Positions 40,808 to 52,564 are shown, numbered from the stretch's first letter. The stretch: DNA of 64,000 nucleotides from Agrypnia vestita (GCA_016648135.1 JADDOH010014793.1:1-64000); one strand, 5' to 3'. Notes: generated by a model not told the origin, from the letters alone. Translations and numbers: made by a program.

Positions 40808-41352
40808 TTTTTACTTCCTTTCTTACTCGTGGCGTCTGCTTGCTTGCCGGCTTGCCGGGTGAAAAAACTTTGGATCGATTTTTAACCCTTTTCCCGCGAT
40901 CTAATCGAGCTGAAACTTTGCATGTAGACTCGTGGCGACGATCAAGAAGATCTATCAAATTTTCGTTAAAAAAATTAATAATTATGGTATAATTTCAGAT
41001 TTTTAGAAATTTTATTGGTTTTTTCAAATTGGAATCATTAGAAAAGTTTGAATACTAGAATAGCGGCCCGATAACGTCGCGGAATATTTTCTAAATTTTA
41101 ATTACTCCGTCGGTATACATAATAGGTACTCCATTTCGAATGTTGAAAATCTAAATTGACTGACAAATGTTTTTAGAATTTAATCTTCAAAGCATGAAGT
41201 GTCATCAAAACATTTGACATTTTAGAAATATATTAAATTTCTGTAAGTTTAGTGTTATGTTATATGTTTTAATTCGTCTTTAATTGTTGTTATATTTTAT
41301 AAAGAAAGGGAGTATAATAAAAACTTGGCTTTTATAGGTTACTTTTTTTCTT
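40808..41352 (-). repeat. Dispersed repeat R1, long form (copy C)
   Basis: The minus-strand copy runs from ttacttcctttcttactcgt to gcttttataggttacttttt and sits inside the Charlie-like hAT element, so it is younger than that element. It carries the long-form centre (ttactccgtcggtatacata). Confidence 0.75.
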
Positions 41353-41475
41353 AATCGAACAGTCTTTCGCGTATCTACACTATCTATTGGGAAAATGTGG
41401 GGAGATGGGTGCCGAAAATTGAATTTTTTTTTGGTGGGTCGCGGTCCTGTCAACTTTGGGAACCACTGTCTAGAC

Positions 41476-41729
41476 ATAAAGCCGAAGGCATTCCATATCT
41501 GTGTGAGTTGGTTGACTTTACTGCCGGTTTTATTAGCGAGGACCTCGTGTCTTCGCGGTTCACAGGCGGTTTACGATCTTATTCTTATAAAACTGTGACA
41601 GCGGTTTGTGGATTGTGTTGTAACTTGGATATTCACGACTTTCAGTCACGCAGAAGGTTGGAATATAAAAGATTACCGGCCATTAATAGTAATCCGTGCA
41701 TCGAGTGGACTAGTAAAAATATGAAATAA
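41476..41729 (+). other. Unidentified open segment with protein-like composition
   Basis: Immediately right of the hAT element the plus-strand frame stays open for 85 codons to a stop at 41727-41729, reading AEGIPYLCELVDFTAGF, FTGGLRSYSYKTVTAVCGLC and RRRLEYKRLPAINSNPC. Codon usage and amino-acid balance look more protein-like than surrounding DNA. I recognise no family. The frame's apparent start lies inside the hAT terminus. It might be a fragment of an exon or of another retroelement. Confidence 0.25.
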
Positions 41730-42399
41730 CTGTTGCGACCCGTGGAAGCATTTACGATTGGCGATTAAAATCCCGAGTCAAAAGTGCATATTCGGGATTT
41801 ATGAAAAAGATGAATTATTTAGCTTTGAACTCATTTTTGAACCCCGAAATTATCAAAATCAAGAAAATTATTGATTATTCGTTGTTAAATTAAAGAAATG
41901 ATTATTCGTAAAACAAAATATAAAAATAGAAAAAAAAATCGGTTTTAATAATACTGGTCCGGGATCCCTGGATTGGATTTTAAATATACAAAAATATTTT
42001 ATTTATTAATTGAAGGATTATTACAGGCATTAAACAAATATACGTGCGTATGTAAATGTAAACCTATTCTGAGATGGATATTTAGTACTATTGTATTTTG
42101 CTATTACTGTTATTCATTATGAATATATCGTTCACCCTTATCACCTGTTTCTTTCGCACTCCCCCACTATTTAACCACTGAGATATGATTATCCATAATT
42201 TTATAAGTTTAATTAGTATTAAACTAGTATTAAACACTATATAACCACTGAGGTATGATTATTCATAATTTTATAAGTTTAATTAGTATTAAGAAACATT
42301 ACATACAACTTATGCCATAGAAACCACAGACAAACGAAACCATGCCGTTTTGTTCTAGCGCGTCTTGCGATAGTAATCAAGAAAGTACCTACCGACAAG
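41730..42399. other. AT-rich sequence with short duplicated block
   Basis: A ~55-bp block (accactgagatatgattat, then ccataattttataagtttaa) occurs at 42174 and again at 42243, a local tandem duplication. No gene was recognised. Confidence 0.4.
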
Positions 42400-42666
42400 C
42401 GAGAAGTTTTCTAGTGCAAACTTAAACGATTTGAGTAACGTTCATCAGTAAATGAGAGTTATTTGCGAGTTATAAAAGAGCAGCGAAGACAATAAGTGCG
42501 AATTACGAAATTGGGTAATTAAGTGTGGGAAATATTCTAGAAACATTAATAGTGAATTTAAGAACAGTGCTCCGATTAAATTAGTGTCCAGTGATTTCGA
42601 GTATCAAATAAAAGTTTAAGTAGTTTTTAGTGTTTCATTTGCCGCCTATAGCCACGACGCCGTGAC
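42400..42666 (+). mobile_element. Possible LTR fragment related to 10103-10656
   Basis: Ordered blocks tataaaagagc (42472), gtgtccagtg (42586), aataaaagttt (42608), then tatagccacgac and cgtgaca (to 42666), match those in 10300-10656. The 5' limit is unclear. There is no coding sequence beside it, so a solo or truncated LTR is the best reading. Confidence 0.4.
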
Positions 42667-42965
42667 AATATATTGCATTACGGTCAGAATTAGAAACGTA
42701 GACTTTTTATATTTGTTCTCAAATAAAGCTCTGTACCTCCAATGCTTATCTGCCCCAAGATGACACAAGCACCACAATGTTCCTTTTTTATCTCCGACCG
42801 TGGCGCCATATTTTTTATTACCTCGCATCGTAATTTCATCACTTCCCGGTACGGCTATCAGCTAAAGTGGGTCGCGTGACGTCACGGCACGCGAAGCCTT
42901 TTATTTAAATCGCGCCAATCAGGATCCCGCGAGAGCTTCCCGCCTGGTTCCGGGAAAGTGCTTAC

Positions 42966-43319
42966 TAAGGATGGATAAATGAAAAAAAATATTGATATAT
43001 ATCGAATCGATATATTAAAAAAGTATCGAAAATAATCGAAACATATCGAGAAAAATATATCGATAATTTATAATATTTTTTCAAAAATGTAACAAAAGTA
43101 AGGGAAAAAGTTTTTGGAGGCCAAAAAAAAATATCGTTATGTCAAGGAAAAATATATGGGTGACCAAAAAAAAAGGTCACCACCGAAAAAGAAAAAAGGT
43201 CGCTGAAATATTTGATACATCGCGAAAAAAATATCGACGATAAATATATATCAATATATCGATATTTTTCAAAAAAAATATCGATATATTGATATATCGA
43301 TATTTATTACCCATCCCTA
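42966..43319. mobile_element. hAT-type MITE (354 bp) rich in TATCGATA octamers
   Basis: The inverted ends taaggatggataa and ttacccatcccta are flanked by gtgcttac (42958-42965) and gtgctgac (43320-43327), an 8-bp duplication with one difference. The interior contains four perfect TATCGATA octamers plus many single CGATA strings, and a ggtcacc inverted pair in the centre. TATCGATA is the DREF recognition octamer in Drosophila; its role here is unknown. No coding capacity. Confidence 0.75.
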
Positions 43320-43327
43320 GTGCTGAC

Positions 43328-43688
43328 TGCGGCGCCATGACACCTGTCGAGCCGACGTGCTGCCGCCAAATTATATTTTCTAATAAACGCAGTATTCCCA
43401 ACATTCTGTTTATCTTTTCGTAGGACGACAATCAATTAAAAAAAATTATCTGTAATTTGAGAACACGAGGAAGAGTTTTTACGGTGCCTATATAACAAGT
43501 TGGTCTGAAATCAATTTACATTGTAACTTTACTTTTTAAATTTTCGAAGGAAGCAAACACTTGGTGGTGGGACATTATAATTAAATGAATAAACATAACT
43601 TGGTTAAACACCACTTATATTTGTCTTTACTTTTTATTCCAAACTAACAGTGTTTTCCAAGATTGCATCTTTTTTGTTTTTATCATAT
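43328..43688. other. Unassigned sequence
   Basis: A short GC-rich start (43330-43370), then AT-rich DNA. No gene was recognised. Confidence 0.25.
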
Positions 43689-43689
43689 A

Positions 43690-44192
43690 CTAGCTGGTCG
43701 TACCCGGCGTTGCACGGGTTAAGGATTAAGTAAAAAATAAGTTTGTGAGGGAAAACAAAAGGTCCGCTGTTCTCTAAAAAAACAATGTTTCCATCTAATG
43801 TTAACATAAGTTATTGTAACATAACTGTAATACTTAGATATATGATGTATCAGACTTTTTTGTAGATATTAATGTCTTCTATAAAACTGTAGTACATTAC
43901 TTTGCTCTATTGGCAATAATTTCCGCAGCGTACGCAATATAAGATTTTTTTTCGTAATTTTTTCACACGTTGGGTTACATTATCGAAGTTTTCATCACTA
44001 ACATTTTGAAAAAATTCTATAGCCTATGTTCATCAGGGATAATGTAGGATTCTGAATGTGAAAGAATTTTTCAAATCTGTCCAATGTTTCGGAGCCTATT
44101 CAGTTCAAACACACAATCAAATCATTCCACTTCAATTCAAACACACAATCAAATCATTAGTGTAGATAATATTAGTATAGATATAGATTAAT
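43690..44192 (+). repeat. Unclassified dispersed element (ctagctggtcgtacccggcg type)
   Basis: It begins tactagctggtcgtacccgg with gttgcacggg and ends in an atagatatagatt-like microsatellite near 44172-44190. Elements with a ctagctg...cccggc..gc..ggg opening and a (TAGA)n-like end are common dispersed repeats in arthropod genomes. There is a short internal duplication, caattcaaacacacaatc, at 44121 and 44135. The superfamily cannot be settled here. Confidence 0.4.
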
Positions 44193-45384
44193 TAAGGCTT
44201 TTATGTTCTTAAATTATGAAAAAGGTAAAACTTTTATACTGTGTATTTTATTTACTTCATTTGTTTATTTCACTATTTATTTAATTTATATCTAGCTTCT
44301 AATTTAGTTAAATTAAATAATTTTAATACTGTTTCTTTTATACTGCTTATATTACTTTAGTTTTTTTTTTATACTGTTCCCTTTGAATTGTTTATTTTAT
44401 GCTGTTTTTTAATACTGTTGATATTACTAACGTTTTTTAATATTGATTTATTTTATGATGTTTATTGCTTTTGCTCTTGTTTTTAAACTGTTTATAGTAT
44501 TTTACCTTAAAACATAGAAAATACATTAAAATGTGAGGTGGTTTCTCTAGAATAGGCCTAGCCTATGTGAAAAATCGTCTGGATTTCTTCCTGTTAATAT
44601 TTTTGTAAATAATAAAGAAAATAGTAGCGGTAAATAGTAAAATAGTAGCAATAAGAACATGGCTGCGCAATACTTTCTTCATATCGAAGGAGGGATTAGA
44701 CAGACGAAAAGAGTGTAGCGCACAGTGTTTTCTGTCTCTCCTTTTAATCTATCGAAGGAAATCGCGGTATTGTAGGTATTTGAACTAAAATGAAATGCAG
44801 ACATGACCATTGCTGGTATTAAATACAATCGTCTGTATTCATTGCGGCTTGCAGCGGTCCACGTCCAGCAGTCCTGCCTGACAGGAGCTGCACTGTTCCG
44901 AGCTGATGAACGGCCTTTTGTGTCAGGGATGAGGCGGAAGTGACGGTGTCCGGTGTTGGCGGGTCAGGAATGCGCCCAGAGTGAGGGCACTGACTACTGA
45001 CTGTTGTCCGATCCAGAGCCAGCCGGAATGTCAAAGGCTGGAATCGTAATATTAGTCCGAACAATGCCGAGACAAAGTCGAAACATTCACACGCAAATCA
45101 GACGATTAAACTGTCATTGAATTGGATTTCGATTGGACTTGCGATATCAATTTGCAATACATTTCCTACGATCCACGTGGGTTAGTAGGTATCTACTCCA
45201 GGTGACCGCGGCGGCACTGCTGGTGTTAATGACGCATTTACATTTTTTAAAATTGTATGTCGGTTATTGAAATTTCTTATGGATGATAATAAATAATTCT
45301 TTGATTCGTTGATAAATGTTAATTTTGAGTTGTAATCTACTCGTATTATAAAGAGTTATTTGAAAAACATTAATAACCTCGTAA
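44193..45384. other. AT-rich DNA with one GC-rich patch
   Basis: Nothing recognised at 44193-44815. A GC-richer patch at 44816-45065 contains an 81-codon minus-strand frame (Pro/Thr/Ser-rich, ending at 44819) with no known domain. The remainder is unassigned. Confidence 0.25.
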
Positions 45385-45590
45385 GACTATATTCCTGGCT
45401 TGATTATCAGTCCAAAATGTTCATGCAGCCAATAGTTATGGAGGTACGCAATATCAAATTTGCATTTTTTTCAATATTTCTGACTTATTTAAAAAAAAAG
45501 GTTGAACGATCATCGATTACGAAAAATTTATTCCTTTCCATATAAGTTAAATAAAATGATAAAAACTCTGCAAAAAATTGGAATAATTTC
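45385..45590. repeat. Partial copy of the 531-bp palindrome family
   Basis: Blocks attcctgg.ttgattatcag, ccaatagttatggaggtacg and tgcatttttttcaatatttc, then aaataaaatgataaaaactc, match one arm of the palindrome at 8850-9380. Only one arm and part of the centre are present. Confidence 0.6.
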
Positions 45591-45889
45591 CGTAATCAAG
45601 GCAGGAATATAGTTTTTTTCAATTTCAGTTTCAGTGCCGATAAATCGGCGTTTATTAGCTCAATAACTTTTATAACAGCTTGCATCAAAACATAAATAGT
45701 GTTAAGAATATTTGCAGAGTTTATGAATAAGATAGCAACAAATACAATATACAATTTTTTGTATGCAGGCTTTTATCGTTACCTACCTCGCTAGGTACAT
45801 AAAAATACCTGTTCTGAGGTAAGTAGCCATTCCATTCATTGAGACTCCATTTAAATATGTAATTTCATGGTTATGTAATTAGAAGAATA

Positions 45890-46060
45890 AAAGAAAAATA
45901 AAGTAAAGTAATTTAGAGTAAAAAGTATATAAAGTAAATAAGAAATAAGAAATAAAGTACATAAGAATAAAAATATAAGTAAAGTAAAGTAAATTAAGTA
46001 AAAAGTATATACATATAAGAACAAACAAAAGTGTAAATAAGTAAATTAAAGTATGCGGGG
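45890..46060. repeat. Low-complexity A/T/G-poor tract
   Basis: Runs of aataaagtaaagtaa-like sequence with almost no C on the plus strand. The 91-codon minus-strand frame across it (45879-46154, Phe/Leu/Tyr-rich) reflects this composition and is not called as a gene. Confidence 0.6.
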
Positions 46061-46099
46061 TTATTAATGTTTTCCAAATAACCCTGTACAGACAACGAA

Positions 46100-47682
46100 T
46101 TTTTTTTTTATATAAACGAGCAATAACTTTCACTACTGTAAATGTTTTATTCACTACTGTTACTAATCATGGCTTTTTTTAAAATTAACTTTTATTATTA
46201 TGTAATGTATTATTTCAAAATTATTGTTTATGTGAAATATGCTGGGATTAAGGTTAATAAGTAATCTGTAAATATTTCCAAACAAATAAATAAATAACTT
46301 CTATCTTCAGTTTGACTGGATATAAGTACATATAATTGCCGAGTGATATGTCAAAATATGTCAATTACAATCCATTATACCGTATTAAAAAAATCAACAA
46401 TTTAAGTGTAGGTTTACAAAAAATGAGAACGTTTTTTCTTTCTCCTGTAAATTTTACTTTTATAAAGATAGGAGATATTGACGGTTTACGGTCGATATAT
46501 TGTTTCATATTACTTATAAGAGTTATCAAATTATAAATTTGGTCCCAGCGTGGGCTAACGAAATAATGCTAAAATCAGGGAAAGTTACGCAATCTGAATT
46601 GTGGGGTATTTATGATTTTGTTATAAAAATGTGTGAAATCTGAATGAATGAAAAATGAAAAAACAGCTTCATTGCAAACTGACACTGGAAGTATATTTAT
46701 TTGAAGGACATATTTAAAAAAAAACAAATACGACTCGAGAAATAACGAATAAAAACAAATATTTTTTACAGAGATCGGACCAAACAGTACGTAATTACTT
46801 ATTTAAAAAACTACCGGAAAGACAAAAAATGACATGGGACAAAAACATGCGAATTGGTTGATTTTTAAAGCTGGAAGTCGTAAAACAACGCATTACTCAG
46901 TGCGTTTCAAGCGCAATCATAATATGGATAGTCAATTTCTGCAGGTGACCCCAGGATAGTGGTATCACCTGCAGCAGACCCTCACATGCGGGTGTCACCA
47001 TTTAAACTATTTGAGTTAGCAAAAACTGCGATAAGGCGCGGCGTGGCTAGAAAACCATATTTAATCCATACCGTCATCCCGTATTTAATCAAGTATGAAT
47101 CAAAAATTTTAATATTTATTAAATATACTTTTTTAAGACAACTATTGACATAATCGTGTGTATTTCAGACTAAACAAACACCAGTCGTAAAATGTGATAA
47201 AATTTTGTCGAATAACAAGTTAAAAACATGGAAGTGATGTTTCATCATACTTAATCCGCCATATTTTTCTGAATTCTCGTGAAAAACTCATGTTTATGAT
47301 AAACTGTCAAACTCGGTTTCCGCTTGTCAGATTGCGTAATCTAATCTTTTGCAATAAAAATAGGGTGTGGTTTCACGTGAATGGTTTAAAAGACGTTTTT
47401 TAAAATTATTTAATTATGAAGTTTCAATGAAAAATAAGAACTCAAGTAGGATAATGAATTAATGTAATAGGTAGATGAAATACTGCAATAATGCACTGGT
47501 ATATGCGTTTAAGAATTTAACACGACAGTCGCATCCTTTCTCAATTCCGAAATACCAAGATCGCAAGGAAACTCCTTAATTTTACGAGCGAGTAGGTCCT
47601 GTAACGAGCTAACGAACCGCACAAGTATTGATATTTTCAATCTGAATTCAAGTACTATTAAGGATGCGATGTTTGGGGGAGT
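46100..47682. other. AT-rich sequence, nothing recognised
   Basis: No domain-bearing frame, RNA gene or clear element end. A short local repeat pair (gcaggtgaccc / gtatcacctgcag) lies near 46940-46975. Confidence 0.25.
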
Positions 47683-48560
47683 GTTGTTTTAAAAACTGTT
47701 TTCATACTTTGCTTATTATTATTCAGAATATTTTTTTTTTGTTTTTTTGAGTTTGTTCAAATCTTTCAAAACAGTGCTGGATTTATGTCACAGAGACATT
47801 ATTAATCAATTAATGTATATTATAGATATCTCACAGAGATGAAACTGTATTTCTTATGGGAAAGTAGGTATATAAGTCATTTAGGCGTACATAGGACTTA
47901 TGACCTATCTTAATGGTTGGCTTAAGTGGTCACTTTACACAATGTAACATTGTAATGCAAGTAATTCGGTTGAATTTTATTACACAATAAAGTATATTGC
48001 TCTCAAATTCCGTAAAATAAATTGTTGACTTTCTCATTAGCGACATCTGTGGGGATTTAGGGGAATGAAAATGGCTTTGTACAGGCCGCATGGAAATACA
48101 ATTTATTTACAAACGCAATTACAACTCGTATGTGAAAGCTCTCCACGCAATTTGAACATATATACAACTTACAAAAAATGAATAAGCATGGTATATTCTA
48201 TCATGGGTGGAAATGGCGAATGTTACATTGTGTAAAGTGATCACTTAAGCCAACCATTAAGATAGGTCATAAGTCCTATGTACACCCAAATGACTTCTAT
48301 ACCTACTTTCCCATAAAAAATACAGTTTCATCTCTGTGAGATATCTATAATATACATTAATTTAATATTATTGTTTTTTATCACTATGTACTCCATAATT
48401 GTTTTTATTACTTTATTTTTTCACTTTTCTTTTCATTTTATTGCTTATTATTGTTGATAATTAATAATATGTACTTATTGTTTTTCAAATTATTGTTTAG
48501 GAGAGTGTTGATTTAAAAGCTGCCTTTCATACTTTGTTTTTCAATTTTTTGTTTTATTAA
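47683..48560. mobile_element. Palindromic repeat family P2, full copy
   Basis: The inner arms 47812-47965 and 48218-48365 are complementary over ~145 bp: atagatatctcacagagatg, gggaaagtaggtatataagt and ggacttatgacctatcttaa in one arm return inverted in the other. A ~250-bp AT-rich centre separates them. Beyond the arms, gagtgttg.tttaaaa and catactttg blocks occur at both sides as direct copies. Related partial copies: 16985-17420 and 55310-55575. Confidence 0.7.
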
Positions 48561-48777
48561 TTAATATTGTTGATATTTATTATTATGTAATTATTGCTTT
48601 TGTTTCTCACTTTTTTGGTGTATTTCTCCTTTTTCTGTCATACTGTTGGTTAGATTAGCGTTTAAGATTTGAAATCATATTGGTACATGAGTCGTTCTTA
48701 ATTGAGCTCCAGTTGAATATTTCAAGATTACGTTGTTTTGTTTATTTATTGTAACTGAGAACTTGTGAATACTCTGT

Positions 48778-48890
48778 ATAAATAAATAAATAAATAAAAT
48801 TGAGTAGCTTGTTGGTCTTGTGGTTAGGACTCTCGCCTCGTGATCCAAAGGTCGCAGGTTCGAATCTCACTCCAGACAAGCAAGTTAGTC
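48778..48890 (+). repeat. tRNA-derived SINE head
   Basis: An A box (tcttgtggttaggac, 48816-48830) and a B box (ggttcgaatct, 48857-48867) are spaced as in a tRNA. The acceptor stem does not close, so this is a SINE promoter head rather than a tRNA. An (AAAT)n run at 48778-48798 immediately upstream is probably the tail of a neighbouring retroposon. Confidence 0.6.
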
Positions 48891-48969
48891 CTATTTTCAT
48901 AGCACAAGCGTTTAGCTTAATTTGAAAATAGTAAGAATATTGATGTGACACGAATTCCGTGTTCGCATC

Positions 48970-49399
48970 TCTATTTAATTTTAAAAAAAAATTGTGGAAC
49001 GTTGGCTTTGTTTTCTGGGGGCCGGAAAATTGTTGATGACTTCATTTGAAAAATAATATTACGGCACAGAATTAGACATAACATTTTTATTTATTTATTA
49101 ATCAACGTCCTAAGGATTTTTATATTACTATCATAAAACACGTTTTGAAGTCAATAATTAAAAAATAAATAATAAAAATAAAACATATTTAAGAAAAATG
49201 AACAAAATATATATTAATAATAATTAGTACACAATAAAATAGCAATAATTAGAAACCTTTAACAAATTGATAATAAAGATAATTAAGGCAATATACTAGA
49301 TAAATAAGATAAGATAATAAAACAAACCGAAAAAATACATTTAAAATATAGGAATAAAATAATAGAAATAAAAGAAAAAAAATAATTAGGACACTTTAA
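48970..49399. other. AT-rich sequence, nothing recognised
   Basis: Very A-rich DNA with no gene or element boundary. Confidence 0.25.
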
Positions 49400-49680
49400 A
49401 ATAAATAAATATATATAATTCATGGGGAACAAAAAAAAAAATTTTGTACATTAAATTATAATTAGTTCTACTGACATATTCCAAGTCAAAGTAATTCTTT
49501 AATTCGGGTATGCTCCTACAACAAAAAATGTTTACGTATTTCGAGAATTTGTTTCCACGGCGATGCATGCGTGTTAACGATGAATTTAATGTAAAGTTAT
49601 TCCTGTGGGTTCCTACAAAGTACACTAAGTGATGTCTCGTTTGCCTTGGTATATTATACGAGACCAACTGACATGTTGAT
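49400..49680 (-). pseudogene. LINE fragment (HRNN..LNS block)
   Basis: The minus strand encodes FVGTHRNNFTLNSSLTRMHR, then GNKFSKYVNIFCCRSIPELKNYF. This corresponds to the conserved C-terminal end of CR1/Jockey-group LINE proteins (R.N....T......S...R....WN.LP..I.....FK). Part of it is shared with 15540-15660. It is broken and truncated. Confidence 0.45.
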
Positions 49681-49727
49681 GTCAAAATCAATAAATATTG
49701 TTGTGATTCACATAACGGTATGCACAT

Positions 49728-50422
49728 CGGTATGGCATTACGTTAGAGATACGCATAAAGAAAGACAAATGAGTGGATTCGAAGCCAAATGGAGCTCGAA
49801 GACGTAACTATCTGGTGGTAAAGCTTAAGGTGTGGCTGAGTAGATAAACTAAAATAGCGACTGAGTGGAGACCTGGAAGCGGTCTGCAGGTCCGATGACA
49901 TATTTGCGCATAGTAACTGGCACATAGTGAACCATCAGCAAAAGATGAACTTGAAAGAATATCGTACATACATCTGTCCTTAACTGGATGCAATTATGAT
50001 GATGATCTACTTCTTCTTGCTGTGCCCTATCCGTTCAACGGACGTTGGCTATCATTACTATATTTACAGTATTGTACAGTACACTGGCCAGGGTTTTCAG
50101 CAACGACGTTCTCCGTTTTCCAGGGCCCTGACTTCCAGCAATCGTCCCTGCATTATGAGATGCAAAATCTCGTATCTCTCTGAGATATAAAGTTTTCGGA
50201 ATTGTTTTAATAACTTCTTTTTCTTTATTCATTCGAACCATAACATCTTCATTCGTGTCAACAGGTCATTATTGACCCTAATAGAAGATCCTTCAGTGAC
50301 ATAAGAGAACAAAGTATAAATATTTTATGAACATTTTGAATATGATATATTTACACAAAACACTTTTTATGATAAATTGATAATAAATAATGACATAATG
50401 ATGAAATAAATATTATTTCGAG
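49728..50422. other. Unassigned sequence
   Basis: No recognised gene. Short frames on both strands around 50000-50240 show no domain. Confidence 0.25.
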
Positions 50423-50435
50423 TATTCTTCTGTAG

Positions 50436-50720
50436 TATTATACATATTGAAAGCATTAACTTTGTAGTTAGACATTGTAACAGAGTGTTAGTTAACTTAG
50501 TAAAAATTTGGTAACACCCAATTTAGACCCCGCCCCCTCTCACTCTCTCTCCCGTTAGATTCCTGATTGTTCCGTAAGCTAGTAAGTGCATGCTTGTTTC
50601 TGACAAGATTAACATGCATGTGATAAATATTGGTGAAAGTTTAACAATACTATGGTTGTGGTGGTGGACCGGTAGACCTTAAATCTGGTAGTGGTTTTTC
50701 TAAGTTAACTAACACTCTGT
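50436..50720 (+). mobile_element. Retrozyme-like element copy 4 (285 bp) lacking the hammerhead core
   Basis: It is flanked by a perfect 13-bp direct repeat, tattcttctgtag (50423-50435 and 50721-50733). The ends are inverted (cagagtgttagttaacttag / ctaagttaactaacactctg). It aligns with copy 1 from gaaagcattaactttgt onward, but the segment from GGTC-CTGACGA to GAAA is deleted: ggtggtgg runs straight into accggtagacc. It is therefore a core-less member that still retroposed or lost the core later. Confidence 0.75.
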
Positions 50721-50733
50721 TATTCTTCTGTAG

Positions 50734-51592
50734 ATCCACATAATCAATTCTTCGGTAAGCGTCCGTGCTTCCATTTCATAAAATAAAATAGCATTTGACC
50801 ATTCGCATTTGTAATTCAAGGTTGACACCATGAGTTCAGAACATATTTTCATATGTAGAGAAAAAGGTTGCATGTGCTTGTTGTTGAGGTCCTAGTAAAA
50901 TTATCAAATGAACCTGACACCCCTGGTTTGGCGAATACTTTCAGCACGGCTTTAGAAGATTACTTTGCATTACACTGCAAAACATGAAAGCGTTAATTGT
51001 AAACAAGAATCTTTTGTTAGCAAGTTAACAAAGTTTATTAAGCGCCTGTTTGTTTTCTAGAGTTGAATTATTCTTTGTTGTTGAAACCGTAAATATTTTA
51101 CGCTGCTTATATTTCATTAGTAAAACCGTTTTTGGTTGGCCGAAGAAAGCTACCATCACGCTTTGGGAACAGGGTTGCCAGGTCTTTGCCAAATAAATAC
51201 CGAACATTGAGCAAAAAGAAAGGTTTAATCGTTTATTTATATTTTTAACTTAAAATATAAAGTACCATTGCACAAGAGCAACTAGCTAACCTAACTTATA
51301 AAAATTATATTTTTCTAATGCACGCTTCCAGCAATGTCTTATTTGCTTTAACTGCCCCATGCATTTCGCGACATGTCAGACTAAAAATTAAGAAAGAGAT
51401 GGAAAACGTCACGCACGATTCGTAATCCACGAAATGGCTCGAAAAGAGTGAGCGCGTACACGAAGCGGCAACATAGCACAAACTAAGTAGGGATGCTACG
51501 CAACATCGATTGCGTCAAATCTGACAGTTGAATCGTTTATTAGGGAGAAAAATTAATCAAAAAAAATATCGAACGGCCCATACTTCGGTATT
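50734..51592. other. Unassigned sequence
   Basis: No gene or repeat assigned up to the next R1 copy. The segment just before it (51541-51592) continues on the other side of R1 as gtcataccgaacaccg, suggesting R1 split a pre-existing repeat. Confidence 0.25.
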
Positions 51593-52137
51593 TTTACTCC
51601 CTTTAACTCGTGGCGTCTGCTTGCTTGCTCGCTTGCCGGCCTGCTGGGTGAAAAAACTTTGGATCGATTTTTAACCCTTTTCCCGTGATCCAATCGAGCT
51701 GAAACTTGGCAAGTAGACTCGTGGCGACGATCAAAGAGATCTATGAAATTTTCGTCAAAAAAATTTAATAATTATAGTATAATTTTGGATTTTTAGAAAT
51801 TTTATTGGTTTTTTCAAATTGGAATCATTAGAAAAGTTTGAGTACTAGCATAGCGGCCCGATAATATTTTCTAAATTTGAATTACTCCGTCGGTATACAT
51901 AATAGGTACTTCACCACGAATGTCGAAAATCTAAATTGACTGACAAATGTTTTTAGAATTTAATCTTCAAAGCATGAAGTGTCTTACCAAAACTCAAAAC
52001 ATCTGACATTTTAGAAATATATTAAATTATTGTAAGTTTAGTGTTATGTTATATGTTTTAATTCGTCTTTAATTGTTGTTATATTTTACAAAGGGAGTAT
52101 AATAAAAATTTGGTTTTTATGGGTTACTTTTTTGTCA
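51593..52137 (-). repeat. Dispersed repeat R1, long form (copy D)
   Basis: The minus-strand copy runs from tttttactccctttaactcg to tttatgggttacttttttg, with the ttactccgtcggtatacata centre. It is close to copy C in sequence and length. Confidence 0.75.
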
Positions 52138-52564
52138 TACCGAACACCGAACAATATGCTAAAATACCGAACACCTGGCAACCCTGTTTGGGAAGCGTGA
52201 TGATGAAAATTATTTTTACTTTGCTATTATTGCAGCGAATGGCACCAACTTTGTTTGACCTGATCTTTTGTTGGTTGGCACGGATTTGTGCTAAACTGGA
52301 CACAGTCCATTATCCGAGAAAATGGTCCAAAAGCAAATACTACGAAAATTAATTATAATTTAACGTATAAATTGGAATAGGTGTTCTTGGGACTGTCTGA
52401 CTGATTGATGACTATATTAACAGTGTGAAACTGACAAAGTTAATTTGGTCGCTTGCCAAGTTTTCAAAAGCAACGAGAGCTCCAACCAATGTTTAGGTTT
52501 TACGAGAATGTATCGGGGTTGATGTTTTTTTGGAAAACTAATTACTAAAATAATGCTATTACTT
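52138..52564. other. Unassigned sequence
   Basis: No recognised gene. The 80-codon plus-strand frame starting at 52110 begins inside R1 and has no domain. Confidence 0.25.

Larger units (their letters stand above)
40137..41468 (+). mobile_element. hAT element, Charlie/ZBED5-like, decayed (1332 bp)
   Basis: The inverted ends cagtggttcccaaa and ctttgggaaccactg are typical of the Charlie-like branch of hAT. The flanks share tctagac (40130-40136 and 41469-41475), seven bases of the expected 8-bp duplication, with the usual TCTAGA-like target. Subterminal gggtcgcg repeats occur at both ends. It carries a transposase remnant (40303-40745) and a nested R1 copy (40808-41352). Confidence 0.8.

Noticed and set aside
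44819..45064. 81-codon minus-strand frame in a GC-rich patch
   Set aside because: No domain, no splice context and no repeat support, so not called as a gene.
45879..46154. 91-codon hydrophobic minus-strand frame as a membrane protein
   Set aside because: The Phe/Leu/Tyr richness follows from the low-complexity AAGTAAAT-like DNA; no start context or homology.
48805..48885. Functional tRNA gene
   Set aside because: The pol III boxes are good, but the acceptor stem does not close; better explained as a SINE head.
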